DNA of 64,000 bases, taken from NCBI GenBank assembly GCA_016717595.1, contig JADKFE010000030.1, positions 1-64,000 on the forward strand. Direction: 5' to 3'. Positions 50,070 through 58,466 of this stretch are shown here, piece after piece. The stretch comes from Deltaproteobacteria bacterium (GTDB taxonomy: Bacteria; Myxococcota_A; UBA796; CAJQPC01). The translations under genes were made by a program, and so were the position numbers. Under the pieces are notes generated by a model. That model was not told where the DNA came from, did not search any database, and worked only from the letters and a program-made list of their open reading frames with translations. Numbering within the stretch: the first letter of the stretch is position 1; each line of letters opens with the position of its first letter.

Positions 50070-50342
50070 TCAGCGGCGGAGACCGAGCTTGGCGATGAGC
50101 GCTTGGTAACGGCCCTCGTCATTCGCCTTGAGGTACCGCAGCAGGCGGCGACGTTGGCCGACGAGCTTGAGCAGACCACGCTTGGAGTGGAAGTCCTTGC
50201 GGTGGGTGTTGAAGTGCTCCGTGGTCAGGTGCTCGATGCGCGCGGTGAGGAGCGCGACCTGAACCTCGGGGGAGCCGGTGTCGCCTTCGCCGCGGGCGTG
50301 AAGGGCGATGATCTCGGCGGTTTTTGTCTTGTGAAGCGCCAT
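50070..50342 (-). CDS. rpsO: 30S ribosomal protein S15
   Basis: 90 residues, close to the usual 89. S15 binds 16S rRNA at the central domain. The sequence is standard: HARGEGDTGSPEVQVALLTA, FNTHRKDFHSKRGLLKLVGQ, RRRLLRYLKANDEGRYQALI and the end LGLRR. AGGA lies 6 nt before the ATG. Upstream hairpins may take part in its self-control, see the leader entry. Confidence 0.97.
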   Translation of the reverse strand: MALHKTKTAEIIALHARGEGDTGSPEVQVALLTARIEHLTTEHFNTHRKDFHSKRGLLKLVGQRRRLLRYLKANDEGRYQALIAKLGLRR

Positions 50343-50352
50343 GACAGTTCCT

Positions 50353-50509
50353 GTGGGCCCCAGACGGGGCTGTGAATCGGTGTCCCGCAGCGGGTGGTCT
50401 GGCGCCGAGGTACAGGGTCAAGACCTCGTACCGCCCAGCCACAGGATCCGAAGAGCGATGATGACCCTGAGAGGAGCGCCCACTTAGCGCGGCGCGGGAG
50501 CGTAGTCAA
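50353..50509 (-). promoter_or_regulatory. rpsO leader with promoter and hairpins
   Basis: A promoter-like TTGACT (50509-50504), a 16-nt spacer and CTAAGT (50487-50482) sit 140 bp before the rpsO ATG. In the leader, CGAGGT/ACCTCG (50406-50427) and GGTAC/GTACC (50409-50432) are alternative pairings that share bases, and a GCCCC/GGGGC hairpin with loop AGAC lies at about 50354-50368, directly before the ribosome site. S15 often controls its own translation through leader structures; this would be a candidate but does not match a class I can name. Confidence 0.4.
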
Positions 50510-50525
50510 TCTGAGGGGCAGGCGG

Positions 50526-51485
50526 TCAGCCGCTCACCCGCACAAGCTTGGTGACCCCGGCGAGGCGCTCGGCGACGCCGACCAACACCCCGCCCGCGAA
50601 CACCAGCCGCCGCTCGTTGTCGGCGAGGGTGTCCAGGCGCGGCGGCAGACGCTCGCCCAGGCGCTGCACCTCCCCCGCGGAGATGCCCACCTCGACCGCG
50701 GGGATGTGCTTGAGCGCGGTCTCTAAGGTGACCACACGCGGCGCGAGGGCCGCGGCGACGTCCGCCCGAGGGCGCCACTGCACCCGATCCTCTTTGCGCT
50801 GGTGTTTGCCGCCGCGCAGCGCCCGCATCCAGTCGTCGGTCCCGGCGACGGCCTCGGACAAGGCCGGCAAGGTGAGCGCGTTCTCTAGGGTGAACAGGCC
50901 CGACTGCAGGCGCCGCAGGGCCGAGAGGTGCCCCGCGCTGCCCAAGGCCACGGCGATGTCATCGGCGAGCACCCGGGCGTAGGTGCCCCGGGTGCAGTGA
51001 ATCTCGACGCGCAGCCAGTCGGGGCCGGTGTCGACGAGGCGCATGTCAAAGATGCGGATCGGCCGCGCGGCGACCTCTTTGACCTCACCACGGCGGGCGT
51101 ACTTGTACAGCGGCACGCCCTCGACCTTCACCGCCGAGTAGGCCGGAGGGGTCTGCATGCGCTCGCCGATGAACGTCTTGAGCAGGTCCTCGACGCCGTC
51201 CAGGCTGGGGATCGGCGCCTCGCGGAGCACGCTGCCCTCAGGGTCACCCGTGGTCGTGGACGCGCCGAGCTTCACCGTGGCGTCGTAGACCTTGAGGTTC
51301 TCGTCCAGAAAACGGATGAAGCGGGTCGCCGCGCCGAGCGCCAGGGGCAACACCCCGGTGGCGAAGGGGTCAAGTGTGCCGGTGTGGCCGACCTTCTCGA
51401 CGCCCGTGACGGCGCGCACCATCGCGACGATGTCGTGGGAGGTGACCGCCGGGGGCTTGTCGACCACCATGAAGCCAGAGATCAT
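50526..51485 (-). CDS. truB: tRNA pseudouridine(55) synthase
   Basis: 319 residues. It makes pseudouridine 55 in the T-loop of tRNAs. The catalytic Asp is in VGHTGTLDPFATGVLP; other TruB motifs are VVDKPPAVTSHD at the N-terminus, QTPPAYSAVKVEGVPLYKYA and VEIHCTRGTYARVLADDIAV. The C-terminal part (after about 230) is a PUA-like domain ending TKLVRVSG. The start overlaps the rbfA stop (ATGA). Confidence 0.95.
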   Translation of the reverse strand: MISGFMVVDKPPAVTSHDIVAMVRAVTGVEKVGHTGTLDPFATGVLPLALGAATRFIRFLDENLKVYDATVKLGASTTTGDPEGSVLREAPIPSLDGVEDLLKTFIGERMQTPPAYSAVKVEGVPLYKYARRGEVKEVAARPIRIFDMRLVDTGPDWLRVEIHCTRGTYARVLADDIAVALGSAGHLSALRRLQSGLFTLENALTLPALSEAVAGTDDWMRALRGGKHQRKEDRVQWRPRADVAAALAPRVVTLETALKHIPAVEVGISAGEVQRLGERLPPRLDTLADNERRLVFAGGVLVGVAERLAGVTKLVRVSG

Positions 51486-51883
51486 TCTTCGTGCCCTTCG
51501 TCAGCCGTGGCTGGCGCGGCGTCGTCTCGCTCTGGGGGGACGTCGCCTTGAATCTGGTTGAGCAGGCTGGTGATACGCACGGCGTCGGAGATGCCCTCGT
51601 CGAGGACAAAGCTGAGCGCAGGCGCGGATTTGAGACGCAAGAGCTGGACCAGACGCCGCCGCAGAAGCGGGCTCGCGCTGATGAGGCCCTTGAGGAGCCG
51701 CTTGCCGTCCCCTTCCCCGCCCAGCGGGGTCACGAAGACCGTCGCGTGGCGGATGCCCTCGGCGACCTTGACGTGGGTGATGGACAAGCGTGTCAGGCGA
51801 GGGTCTTTGACCTCCTCGCGGATCAGCCGGGCGAGCTCGCTGTGGAAGACCTCAGCGGCGCGCCGCGTTCGTTTCTCAGACAT
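51482..51883 (-). CDS. rbfA: ribosome-binding factor A
   Basis: 133 residues from ATG 51883. It helps 30S maturation at low temperature. The KH-like fold is seen in RTRRAAEVFHSELARLIREE, VKDPRLTRLSITHVKVAEGI, and ALSFVLDEGISDAVRITSLL. The tail is acidic and Ala/Glu-rich. Usually infB comes before it; here the gene upstream is a lipoprotein instead, so the operon is shortened. Confidence 0.93.
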   Translation of the reverse strand: MSEKRTRRAAEVFHSELARLIREEVKDPRLTRLSITHVKVAEGIRHATVFVTPLGGEGDGKRLLKGLISASPLLRRRLVQLLRLKSAPALSFVLDEGISDAVRITSLLNQIQGDVPPERDDAAPATADEGHEE

Positions 51884-51915
51884 CCAATCTCCAGGCCCCA
51901 AGCGGGCCTCGTTCT

Positions 51916-53013
51916 CTACAACGAGAGGATGATCTCCATCAGGAGGAGATCCATGTGCACCGTGGCCTGCTGCTCGTTGTGGAAGCTGGTGTAGATCATG
52001 CGGCCGCCAGGGCGAATCTCGGCGGCCAAGGGCGACTTCTTCACCGTGGAGCCCCAGGTGCGGGCGTCGCCCTCGATGAGCACCGTCGCCGAGGACGAGG
52101 CGGAGGTCACCACCGCCCAGGCGTCAAGGTCGTAGTTGAGATCCGCCGTAGACGCGCCGATCACGGCCTGCATGTCGGCGTCGAGCACCGTGGCGTTGAT
52201 CTTGCTGGCCATGCCGAGGTAGGCCCCGCCATAGGTCTTGTCTTCGCCCTGGAAATCCAAGGCGTTGGGGTAGGCGGACTCGAAGAAGTAGTAGGCCCAG
52301 TCTGAGGTGTAGACCGAGCCGCCGTCTTTGGTGTAGGCGGCGATGTTCGCGGCGATGGTGGCTTTGTCGCCGATCCAGCTCTCGGAGATGCCGCAGTTCA
52401 AGAAGATGATGTCGTACTCGGCCATCCGCGCGCTGTCTTTGAGGAAGGCCGTGTGCTGGTTGCCAGACTCGCCCCGGATGAGGTCGTACTTCATGCCGAG
52501 CTTGTCGAGCACGACCTCGATCGAGTCGTACATCCCGGAGACCACGGCGATCTTGACGTCTTCAGAGGTGAGGCACTCCGCCTCGGCCGTCTCGGTGTTG
52601 CCCCCGGCGACGGTGACCTCAAACTCCACCGAGAAGCTGCCCTTCTCGACCCGCACGAGCCAGGTGCCGTCGGGCACGCCGGTGAGGGTGTAGTAGCCAT
52701 CGGCGTCGGTGGTCGTGGTGATCTCGACGTCGGTGGTGCCGTCGCCGTTGAGGTCGGCGGTGAGGGTGACCGTGGCGCCGACGATCCAGAGGCCGCCGGA
52801 CGGATCGCAGATTCGGCCGGTGACCGAGCCCTCGTAGATCACGTCGCCGTCAACCTCGCTGTCGTCTCCCCCGCCCTCGTCGCCGCTGTCTTCACCGACG
52901 TCTTCGGAGTCGATGCCGCCTTGTTCGTCGTCGATGCCCTTGACGCTGTACTCCGTGCAGCCCGCCGCGACGCAGAGCATGGCCAATGAGACGGCGGAGG
53001 GCGTGAAGCGCAT
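51916..53013 (-). CDS. lipoprotein with carboxypeptidase-regulatory-like and amidotransferase-like domains
   Basis: 365 residues from the ATG at 53013. Lipobox LCVAAGC, then an acidic linker (DSEDVGEDSGDEGGGDDSE). A Cna-B/regulatory-like beta domain follows (GSVTGRICDPSGGLWIVGAT, DADGYYTLTGVPDGTWLVRV) with a DLNGDGTTD loop of the Ca-binding kind. The last 200 residues (VKIAVVSGMYDSIEVVLDKL, AEYDIIFLNCG, YTKDGGSVYTSDWAYYFF) have a class I amidotransferase/ThuA-like fold without an evident catalytic triad. Extracellular, role unknown. The reading frame extends upstream of 53013 only through noise. Confidence 0.75.
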   Translation of the reverse strand: MRFTPSAVSLAMLCVAAGCTEYSVKGIDDEQGGIDSEDVGEDSGDEGGGDDSEVDGDVIYEGSVTGRICDPSGGLWIVGATVTLTADLNGDGTTDVEITTTTDADGYYTLTGVPDGTWLVRVEKGSFSVEFEVTVAGGNTETAEAECLTSEDVKIAVVSGMYDSIEVVLDKLGMKYDLIRGESGNQHTAFLKDSARMAEYDIIFLNCGISESWIGDKATIAANIAAYTKDGGSVYTSDWAYYFFESAYPNALDFQGEDKTYGGAYLGMASKINATVLDADMQAVIGASTADLNYDLDAWAVVTSASSSATVLIEGDARTWGSTVKKSPLAAEIRPGGRMIYTSFHNEQQATVHMDLLLMEIILSL

Positions 53014-53078
53014 GGAGACTCCTGGGGGTTGCGGCAGACCCACCACCCTAACTGGTCTACGCCCGGGGCTGCCAGGGC

Positions 53079-53687
53079 TCAGGCGCCCAAGGCCCAGCCC
53101 TGCATCAAGAGCCACAGGTAAAAGGCGGTCTTGGGGAAACGGAACAGGCTCGCGACCATCACCCCACGCAGCGGCACGCCGAGGAGCCCCGCGAGCCAGG
53201 TAGACGCCGAGAACGGCAGCGGCGTGGTGGCGCCCAAGGCCACCGCCACCGCGCCGTAACGCCGGAGCAGGTCGGTCATCGCCGGATACCGCGCGCAGAG
53301 CCGCCGCCCGAAGGGGGTGAAGCGGTCGATGAGCCGCCCGATGCTCCAGCCCAAGCCCCCCGCGAGCCAGCTCGCCACGGAGGTCACCCAGAACACCGTC
53401 CACGGCGACTGATCCGCGCTCAGCGCCAACAACATCAAGGGCTCGTTGGTGAGCGGGATGATGCTCACGTCGATGACGATGGTGCCGAAGAACATGCCCC
53501 AGACGCCGAAGCGCCCGAAGAACCACGCCCCGGCGGTGATGAGGGGCTCACGCAGGGCCAAGCCCGCCACCCCAGCGGCGGCGAGCACGAGGACCGCGCC
53601 CATCACGGTGCGCGCGGCGAGGCGCCAGTCGAGCACGACGAGCTCCGACGCCGGCGGGCCGGAGGGCGGCTCAGGAGGGGGGGTCAT
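53079..53687 (-). CDS. DedA/VTT-family membrane protein
   Basis: 202 residues from the ATG at 53687. A Pro-rich N-terminus, one membrane span, then the VTT-type core: FGRFGVWGMFFGTIVIDVSI, PLMLLALSADQSPWTVFWVT, the re-entrant GGLGWSIGRLIDRFTPFGR, LRRYGAVAVALGATTPLPFS and a last span FPKTAFYLWLLMQGW. It resembles YqaA-like members of the DedA/TVP38 family, which move or flip lipids (undecaprenyl phosphate for some). The start at 53687 was chosen over an earlier ATG that adds an unstructured stretch. Confidence 0.8.
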   Translation of the reverse strand: MTPPPEPPSGPPASELVVLDWRLAARTVMGAVLVLAAAGVAGLALREPLITAGAWFFGRFGVWGMFFGTIVIDVSIIPLTNEPLMLLALSADQSPWTVFWVTSVASWLAGGLGWSIGRLIDRFTPFGRRLCARYPAMTDLLRRYGAVAVALGATTPLPFSASTWLAGLLGVPLRGVMVASLFRFPKTAFYLWLLMQGWALGA

Positions 53688-53736
53688 GGCGCCCCCGTAA
53701 CCCGGCCCGTGGGCCCCTGCGCTCACCGCCATCGGC

Positions 53737-55947
53737 TCACAGCCCCGTGATCGTCAGCCCCATCGCCACGCCGGGAGACCCGTCCTCCATCATCGTCGGC
53801 GCCAAAGACGGCGACCAATGCCCAGGAAGACGATGCAGGTCGGGGCGCGGCAAGAGCGCGAGGGCCTGGCGATCCTTCGCGACGTTGTGGTCCCGGCTGA
53901 CCTGAAAGATTGTGCCGCCGCCAAACCCCAAGCTCGCCCCGACCAAGGCCCCACCGGCGATGGCCTGGCCGCTGTCCGTGGTCAAGGCGACGCCCAAGGC
54001 GCCTAAGGTGGCGCCGCCGACGGCGAAGAGCTGGGGCGCGAGGGTGCTGCGCGGCTTGAGGCCCACCGCCGGGAGCTGGGCCAGGGCCGTCGCCACCATG
54101 AGGCCGTCGGCGAGCCCGACGCCGCTGAGCATCAGGGCCCCGTCTGGGGTGTCGATGTTGAGCGCGATGGGCGTGAGCACGCCATACCAGGCGCCCCAGG
54201 CCCCGGCGCTGGCCACGAGCGCGACCTGGGCGGCGGTGGGGTCGGTCTTCGCGCCCAAGGCGGCCGCCCCGAGCGCCCCCAGCCCCGAGCCCGCCAAGAA
54301 CAGCCCCGTCGCCTGATCCCCTTGCAGATCAGTGAGGCGGTTGAGACCGCTGGCCAAGGCCGCGTTGTGGGCGAGCACGATCGGCACGCCGATGTACAAG
54401 AGCGCGCCGTCGCCGCCATCGACGCTCAGCGCGTCCGCCGCGAGGTAGCCCGCCGCCGCCCCCGCCGCGCCCACGGGCAGCATCACCCGGGCGACGACGC
54501 GGTCTTTTTTGGTTCCTGCGAGCATCGGCAGGCCCGCGCCCAAGGCGTTGCCCGCGGCCGCGCCATAGGCCGTGAAGAAGCTCTGCTGCACGCTCGCGGG
54601 GCGAAGCTCGGTGAGCGCCAGGCCCGCCGCCGTGCCCGCCACCCAGCCCACCCGCACGGCGCCGCTGCGGTATTCGCCGTCGATGGCCACCGGCAGCCAG
54701 CCGCCGATCCAAGCGCCCTCGGCGCCGACCACGCCGCCAAAGACCGCGTCCTCTACGCTGAGATCCCAGGCGTCACGGGCCAAGGCGGTCGCCGCGCCGC
54801 CCGCCACGAGGCCGCCCAGCGCCACGCCCACCCGGCGCTTGCGCCACTGGTCGAGCTCAACGCCCCACGCCCGATAGGCCGCTTGGTCGTCGTAGTACGA
54901 GTACTTGAACGGCGGCGAAGGCACGATGAGGTCATGGGCCCCAAACGCGAGCTGCTGGCCCAGGTGGGCGCCGATGGCCCCCTCCATCACGTCGCTCACC
55001 GTGGGGTCTTTTTTGAACCGGCGGTAGCCCATCACCGCGCCAGCGCCGACGCCGACGGCGCGGAAGGCGGCGCTGGCCTCGTCACCGGCGCCCAACATGA
55101 AGCTCGTGCTCACGCCGATGTTGAGCCCAGAGGCCACGCCGAGGGTGTAGGCGAGGCTCTGACCCGGGGTGAGGGGCCGGGTCAAGGCGTAGGTGGTGCC
55201 GGTGCCGGCGCCCACCAACGACCCGCCGATGGCCCCGATGACCACGCCGACGTCGCTCTGCCCCAGCACGCCGATGGACGAGAGCATCACCCCGCCGGCC
55301 ACGCCGTTGGCGACGATGCCCGGCACGGCGCCGAGGGTGAGGCCCAGGGCCTCGGGCTCTCCGCGGAGCTGCACGAGCACGGGGTAATGGGTGTTCAGGG
55401 CCGCCAGGGCCGCCTCCCGCACGGCCTCGGGGGCCTCACGGTCACCCGCCAAAGCGTAGAGCCGCTCGCCCAGGGCCTCATCGGGGGTGAGCAGGAGCAC
55501 GTCCATGCAGGCGATGCGCAGGACCGGCGGCTGGCTGGGGCTCTCTAAGCCCTCGGAGGCGAGCTGGCGGACGGCCGGATCGTCAAAGGAGCCCGCGGCG
55601 CGCATCGCCTGGGCCCGCACCTCGGCGTCCCCGGCCCGGCGCACGGCGAAGAGCAAGAACGGCAGGCCCCGTGAATCGCCCAAGGTGGCGAGATCTTGGG
55701 CGGCGCCGACCCGCTGGGACGAGGAGAGGCCCTCGTCGAGGAGCGTGGTGGCGTCGGCGACGATGCGCGAGAGCACGGCGTGGTCAGCCGCCTTCACCTG
55801 GGCGGCGGCGAGCTCGGCCCCAAGCTCAGCGAGCTTTTGCGCGGCGGCCGCCTCAGGGCTGGCCTCGGGGGCGTCGCTGGGATCGTTGGTGCGGTTGACC
55901 AGCTCTTGGGCGAAGAGGCCTGGAAGAAACAGCCACATGAGCGACAT
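53737..55947 (-). CDS. HEAT-like repeat plus Gly/Ala-rich protein, exported
   Basis: 736 residues from ATG 55947 (MSLMWLFLPGLFAQE is a signal peptide). Residues 30-200 have HEAT/PBS-lyase-like repeats (RVGAAQDLATLGDSRGLPFL, DAEVRAQAMRAAGSFDDPAV). The remaining 530 residues are full of Gly/Ala-rich hydrophobic segments such as GVVIGAIGGSLVGAGTGTTY and GVALGGLVAGGAATALARDA, in a regular 30-40 residue rhythm, resembling glycine-zipper regions. It may be a large membrane-embedded or pore-like protein. No family recognised. The same pattern occurs in myxobacterial proteins of unknown role. Confidence 0.65.
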   Translation of the reverse strand: MSLMWLFLPGLFAQELVNRTNDPSDAPEASPEAAAAQKLAELGAELAAAQVKAADHAVLSRIVADATTLLDEGLSSSQRVGAAQDLATLGDSRGLPFLLFAVRRAGDAEVRAQAMRAAGSFDDPAVRQLASEGLESPSQPPVLRIACMDVLLLTPDEALGERLYALAGDREAPEAVREAALAALNTHYPVLVQLRGEPEALGLTLGAVPGIVANGVAGGVMLSSIGVLGQSDVGVVIGAIGGSLVGAGTGTTYALTRPLTPGQSLAYTLGVASGLNIGVSTSFMLGAGDEASAAFRAVGVGAGAVMGYRRFKKDPTVSDVMEGAIGAHLGQQLAFGAHDLIVPSPPFKYSYYDDQAAYRAWGVELDQWRKRRVGVALGGLVAGGAATALARDAWDLSVEDAVFGGVVGAEGAWIGGWLPVAIDGEYRSGAVRVGWVAGTAAGLALTELRPASVQQSFFTAYGAAAGNALGAGLPMLAGTKKDRVVARVMLPVGAAGAAAGYLAADALSVDGGDGALLYIGVPIVLAHNAALASGLNRLTDLQGDQATGLFLAGSGLGALGAAALGAKTDPTAAQVALVASAGAWGAWYGVLTPIALNIDTPDGALMLSGVGLADGLMVATALAQLPAVGLKPRSTLAPQLFAVGGATLGALGVALTTDSGQAIAGGALVGASLGFGGGTIFQVSRDHNVAKDRQALALLPRPDLHRLPGHWSPSLAPTMMEDGSPGVAMGLTITGL

Positions 55948-56126
55948 GTCGGACCCCAAAGTTGTGGTGTTGGCCTCCACAACGTAAGCGCGCCGGGGCA
56001 GGTCGCCATCACGTCGCCGTCACGCCTCTCGCGCGCGCCGCGGCCGGCCGGTGAGGCGCAACGCCGTCGACCAGCCGATCTTCGTGTCCGGGGCCTCCAA
56101 GGGGGGTGTGTCGTAGAGCATGACGG

Positions 56127-56156
56127 CGCTCACAACCTGTTGAGCGTGGCTTTTTT
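56127..56156 (+). terminator. orphan intrinsic terminator-like hairpin on the plus strand
   Basis: CGCTCA (56127-56132) pairs with TGAGCG (56141-56146) around an 8-nt loop, and six T follow at 56151-56156. No plus-strand gene ends nearby (the nearest is at 47170). The 218 bp between 55948 and 56165 hold nothing else I can support; a short antisense or small RNA ending here is possible. Confidence 0.35.
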
Positions 56157-56165
56157 CGCCGAGCC

Positions 56166-58352
56166 TCAGCGCCCCGCCGCCCCCAGACCCCAGCGCCCCG
56201 CCTGCTCGGCGTGCTCGGCGGCGAGCTCGGTGAGACCTCCATCCTCAAGCAGCTCCGGCGCGAACAACGGCGCGCCGCTCTGCGCGGTGAGCTGCTCGAT
56301 GAGGCCCGCCACGCTGGACGTGGTCACCTCGGGCGGCAGGCCCAGCAGGGCGCTGTAGACAGGGTGCTCGTCGCCGCTCCACGGGTCGCGGGCCAGCGCG
56401 GCCACGATGGGCCGCACCACCACGCCCTCACCGCGCAGCCGGGACTCGATCAGGTCCAGAACGTCCGGCGCTGGGCGGGGGCCGCGCAGGCTGTAGCAGG
56501 CGAAGCCGCCCTCCAGAAGCGTCACCTTCACCATGAAGCGCGGCGTGTGGGCCTCGGGGGCGCTCAGCAGGTCGGGGTGAAGGACCACCTCGTCGGCGTA
56601 CCGCTGGGGCGCCCCGGGGGGCGAGAGCGTCGTCACCACGGCGGTGGCCGGGCCGGTGCGCCGCCCCAAGACCACCTCCCCTTCGCCGACGTGCAGCTCC
56701 ACCGCGCCCCAGTCCTCGACGATGGGGCCCTCGCCTGGGGTCACCGGCAGGCCGAGGCGCTCGGCGGCGGCGCGCACGCTGGCCCAGGCGCCCACCACGC
56801 TGCCTACCCACAGGCGCTCCCAGTCCACCTCCGCCGGGGGCAGGCGCGCCGCGGCCACGTCGAGGGCCTGGATCGCGGCGGCAAAGTCCCCCGCGTCGCG
56901 CTCCAAGGCCGCGAGGTGACGCCAGACGAGGCCGTCTCCGGGCCAGCGGCTCAGCAGGTGGCGCAGGGGCTCCCGCGGATCGCCGCGCTGGGGCTGGGCC
57001 TCTCGGGCGGTGGACTCCGCCTTGAGCGCGAGCTGGGCCCAGTCGGGCTCACGGGCGGCCCACACGCGCAGGAGGCCGTCTAGCTCACCCAGCGCGCCGG
57101 TCTCGATCAAGGCCCGCGCGAGGGCCTCGGCCACAGGCAAGGAGCCCGGGCTCGCCCCGTGGGCGGCGCGTAGGGTAGAGGCCGCGCGCCGGATGAAGCC
57201 GTAGTCTCGCCACGCGGCGGCGGCGGAGAGCTGCACCTTGGGCGTCTCAGGCCAGCGGGCGGCGGCGAAACACAAGGCGTCGAAGGTGAGCGGGGCGTCG
57301 CCTTGTGTGGCGTCTTGGGGCAGGGCCCGAAGCGCGGCCTGCCGCGCGGCGTCTAAGCGGGCCTCGATCGTGGCGCGGGCGGGCTCGGGGTCACGAAGCA
57401 GCGCCGTGGCCGCGCTCGCCTCGCGGAGCAGCTCGCCGGCCAAGGTGGCCGCGCCCGGCGCCGCGGTGACGGCGTCGGCCAAGGCGTAGGCCAGGTTGAG
57501 GGAGGGTCGCGCCGCGCCTTGGGCACGAAGTCGGCGGGACCAGCCCAAGAGGCGCGAGAACGTGGGGTGATCAAGCCTCAACGCCCCGGCGACGACGAGC
57601 TCAGAGACGGCCTGGGCCGTGGCCAACCACGCGGCGGGCAGGCGCTCTACCTCCTCCAAGGGCGGCAGGGCCTCGACGGCGGCGGCGCGCTGACCCAACG
57701 AGGCGAGGAGCCCCGCGCGCAGAGCGGCGGACCAGGGGGACGTGGCGGCGCTGGGGACCGCCGCCAGGGCCTCGGTGAGCCGACCCGAGGCCCGAAGCAC
57801 GTTGACGCGCAGGGCGAGCCCGTGGTCATCCCCCTCCTCTGGCGCCGGGCAGCGGGTCAGGGCCTCCTCCACGCGGCCCTGATCCAGGAGCGCCGCGGCC
57901 AAGGTGGCCTCCCCTTCAGCGCGCAAGGGGTGGCGGCGGCTCATGTCCAAGAGCGCGCCCTGGGCCAGCCGCTCGCGCTCAGAGGCCGTGCCTTCAGCGT
58001 CCACCAGGGCCCAGGCGGCGCAAAGATCGAGGGTGAAGCCTTCAGCGAGGGGACAGTCGTCGCCCTCACCGGCCCTTACCGCGCTGACGGCGGCGTGGAT
58101 CAGCGGCAGGCCACGGCCTAAGTCCAGGGCGCGCAGGGCCACGGCCTGGGCCTGAACCCGACGCACATAGATCGTCACCCAGGGCTCGTTCTTGGCGGCC
58201 AAGAGGCTCAGCGCCTCTTGGGCCATGGTCGCGGCGGGGCCTGGGTCCACGGCGCGGCTGGCGTCGGGGAGCTGCCAGAGGAGCCAGGCCAGGCGCGGCT
58301 CGGGGGACATCCAGTCCCGGACACGATCGTAGAGCCAGGTGGGGGCAGACAT
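56166..58352 (-). CDS. large TPR-like repeat protein
   Basis: 728 residues from the ATG at 58352. The reading frame is open upstream to 59873, but that part is antisense to the penicillin-binding protein gene and is rejected. Helical repeats of TPR type run through most of it (TLAAALLDQGRVEEALTRCP, GLLASLGQRAAAVEALPPLE, ALARALIETGALGELDGLLR). The last 150 residues form a different, beta-containing domain (VELHVGEGEVVLGRRTGPAT, FMVKVTLLEGGFACYSLRGP). No signal peptide, so cytoplasmic. Divergent from the penicillin-binding protein gene. Confidence 0.75.
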   Translation of the reverse strand: MSAPTWLYDRVRDWMSPEPRLAWLLWQLPDASRAVDPGPAATMAQEALSLLAAKNEPWVTIYVRRVQAQAVALRALDLGRGLPLIHAAVSAVRAGEGDDCPLAEGFTLDLCAAWALVDAEGTASERERLAQGALLDMSRRHPLRAEGEATLAAALLDQGRVEEALTRCPAPEEGDDHGLALRVNVLRASGRLTEALAAVPSAATSPWSAALRAGLLASLGQRAAAVEALPPLEEVERLPAAWLATAQAVSELVVAGALRLDHPTFSRLLGWSRRLRAQGAARPSLNLAYALADAVTAAPGAATLAGELLREASAATALLRDPEPARATIEARLDAARQAALRALPQDATQGDAPLTFDALCFAAARWPETPKVQLSAAAAWRDYGFIRRAASTLRAAHGASPGSLPVAEALARALIETGALGELDGLLRVWAAREPDWAQLALKAESTAREAQPQRGDPREPLRHLLSRWPGDGLVWRHLAALERDAGDFAAAIQALDVAAARLPPAEVDWERLWVGSVVGAWASVRAAAERLGLPVTPGEGPIVEDWGAVELHVGEGEVVLGRRTGPATAVVTTLSPPGAPQRYADEVVLHPDLLSAPEAHTPRFMVKVTLLEGGFACYSLRGPRPAPDVLDLIESRLRGEGVVVRPIVAALARDPWSGDEHPVYSALLGLPPEVTTSSVAGLIEQLTAQSGAPLFAPELLEDGGLTELAAEHAEQAGRWGLGAAGR

Positions 58353-58466
58353 CAATCCTCCGGCGCGGGGGGGCAGGGGTTGGGAGCGCACCTTTACGTC
58401 GGCTTCACCAGAGGCACAAGGCCGGGCCTCGACGGCGACGCCTGCGCGGCGATAAGGGGTGCGGCC

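Noticed and set aside
56051..56116. 21-codon GTG frame in the gap before the HEAT-like protein
   Set aside because: No ribosome site, no similarity, and short open frames are common here.
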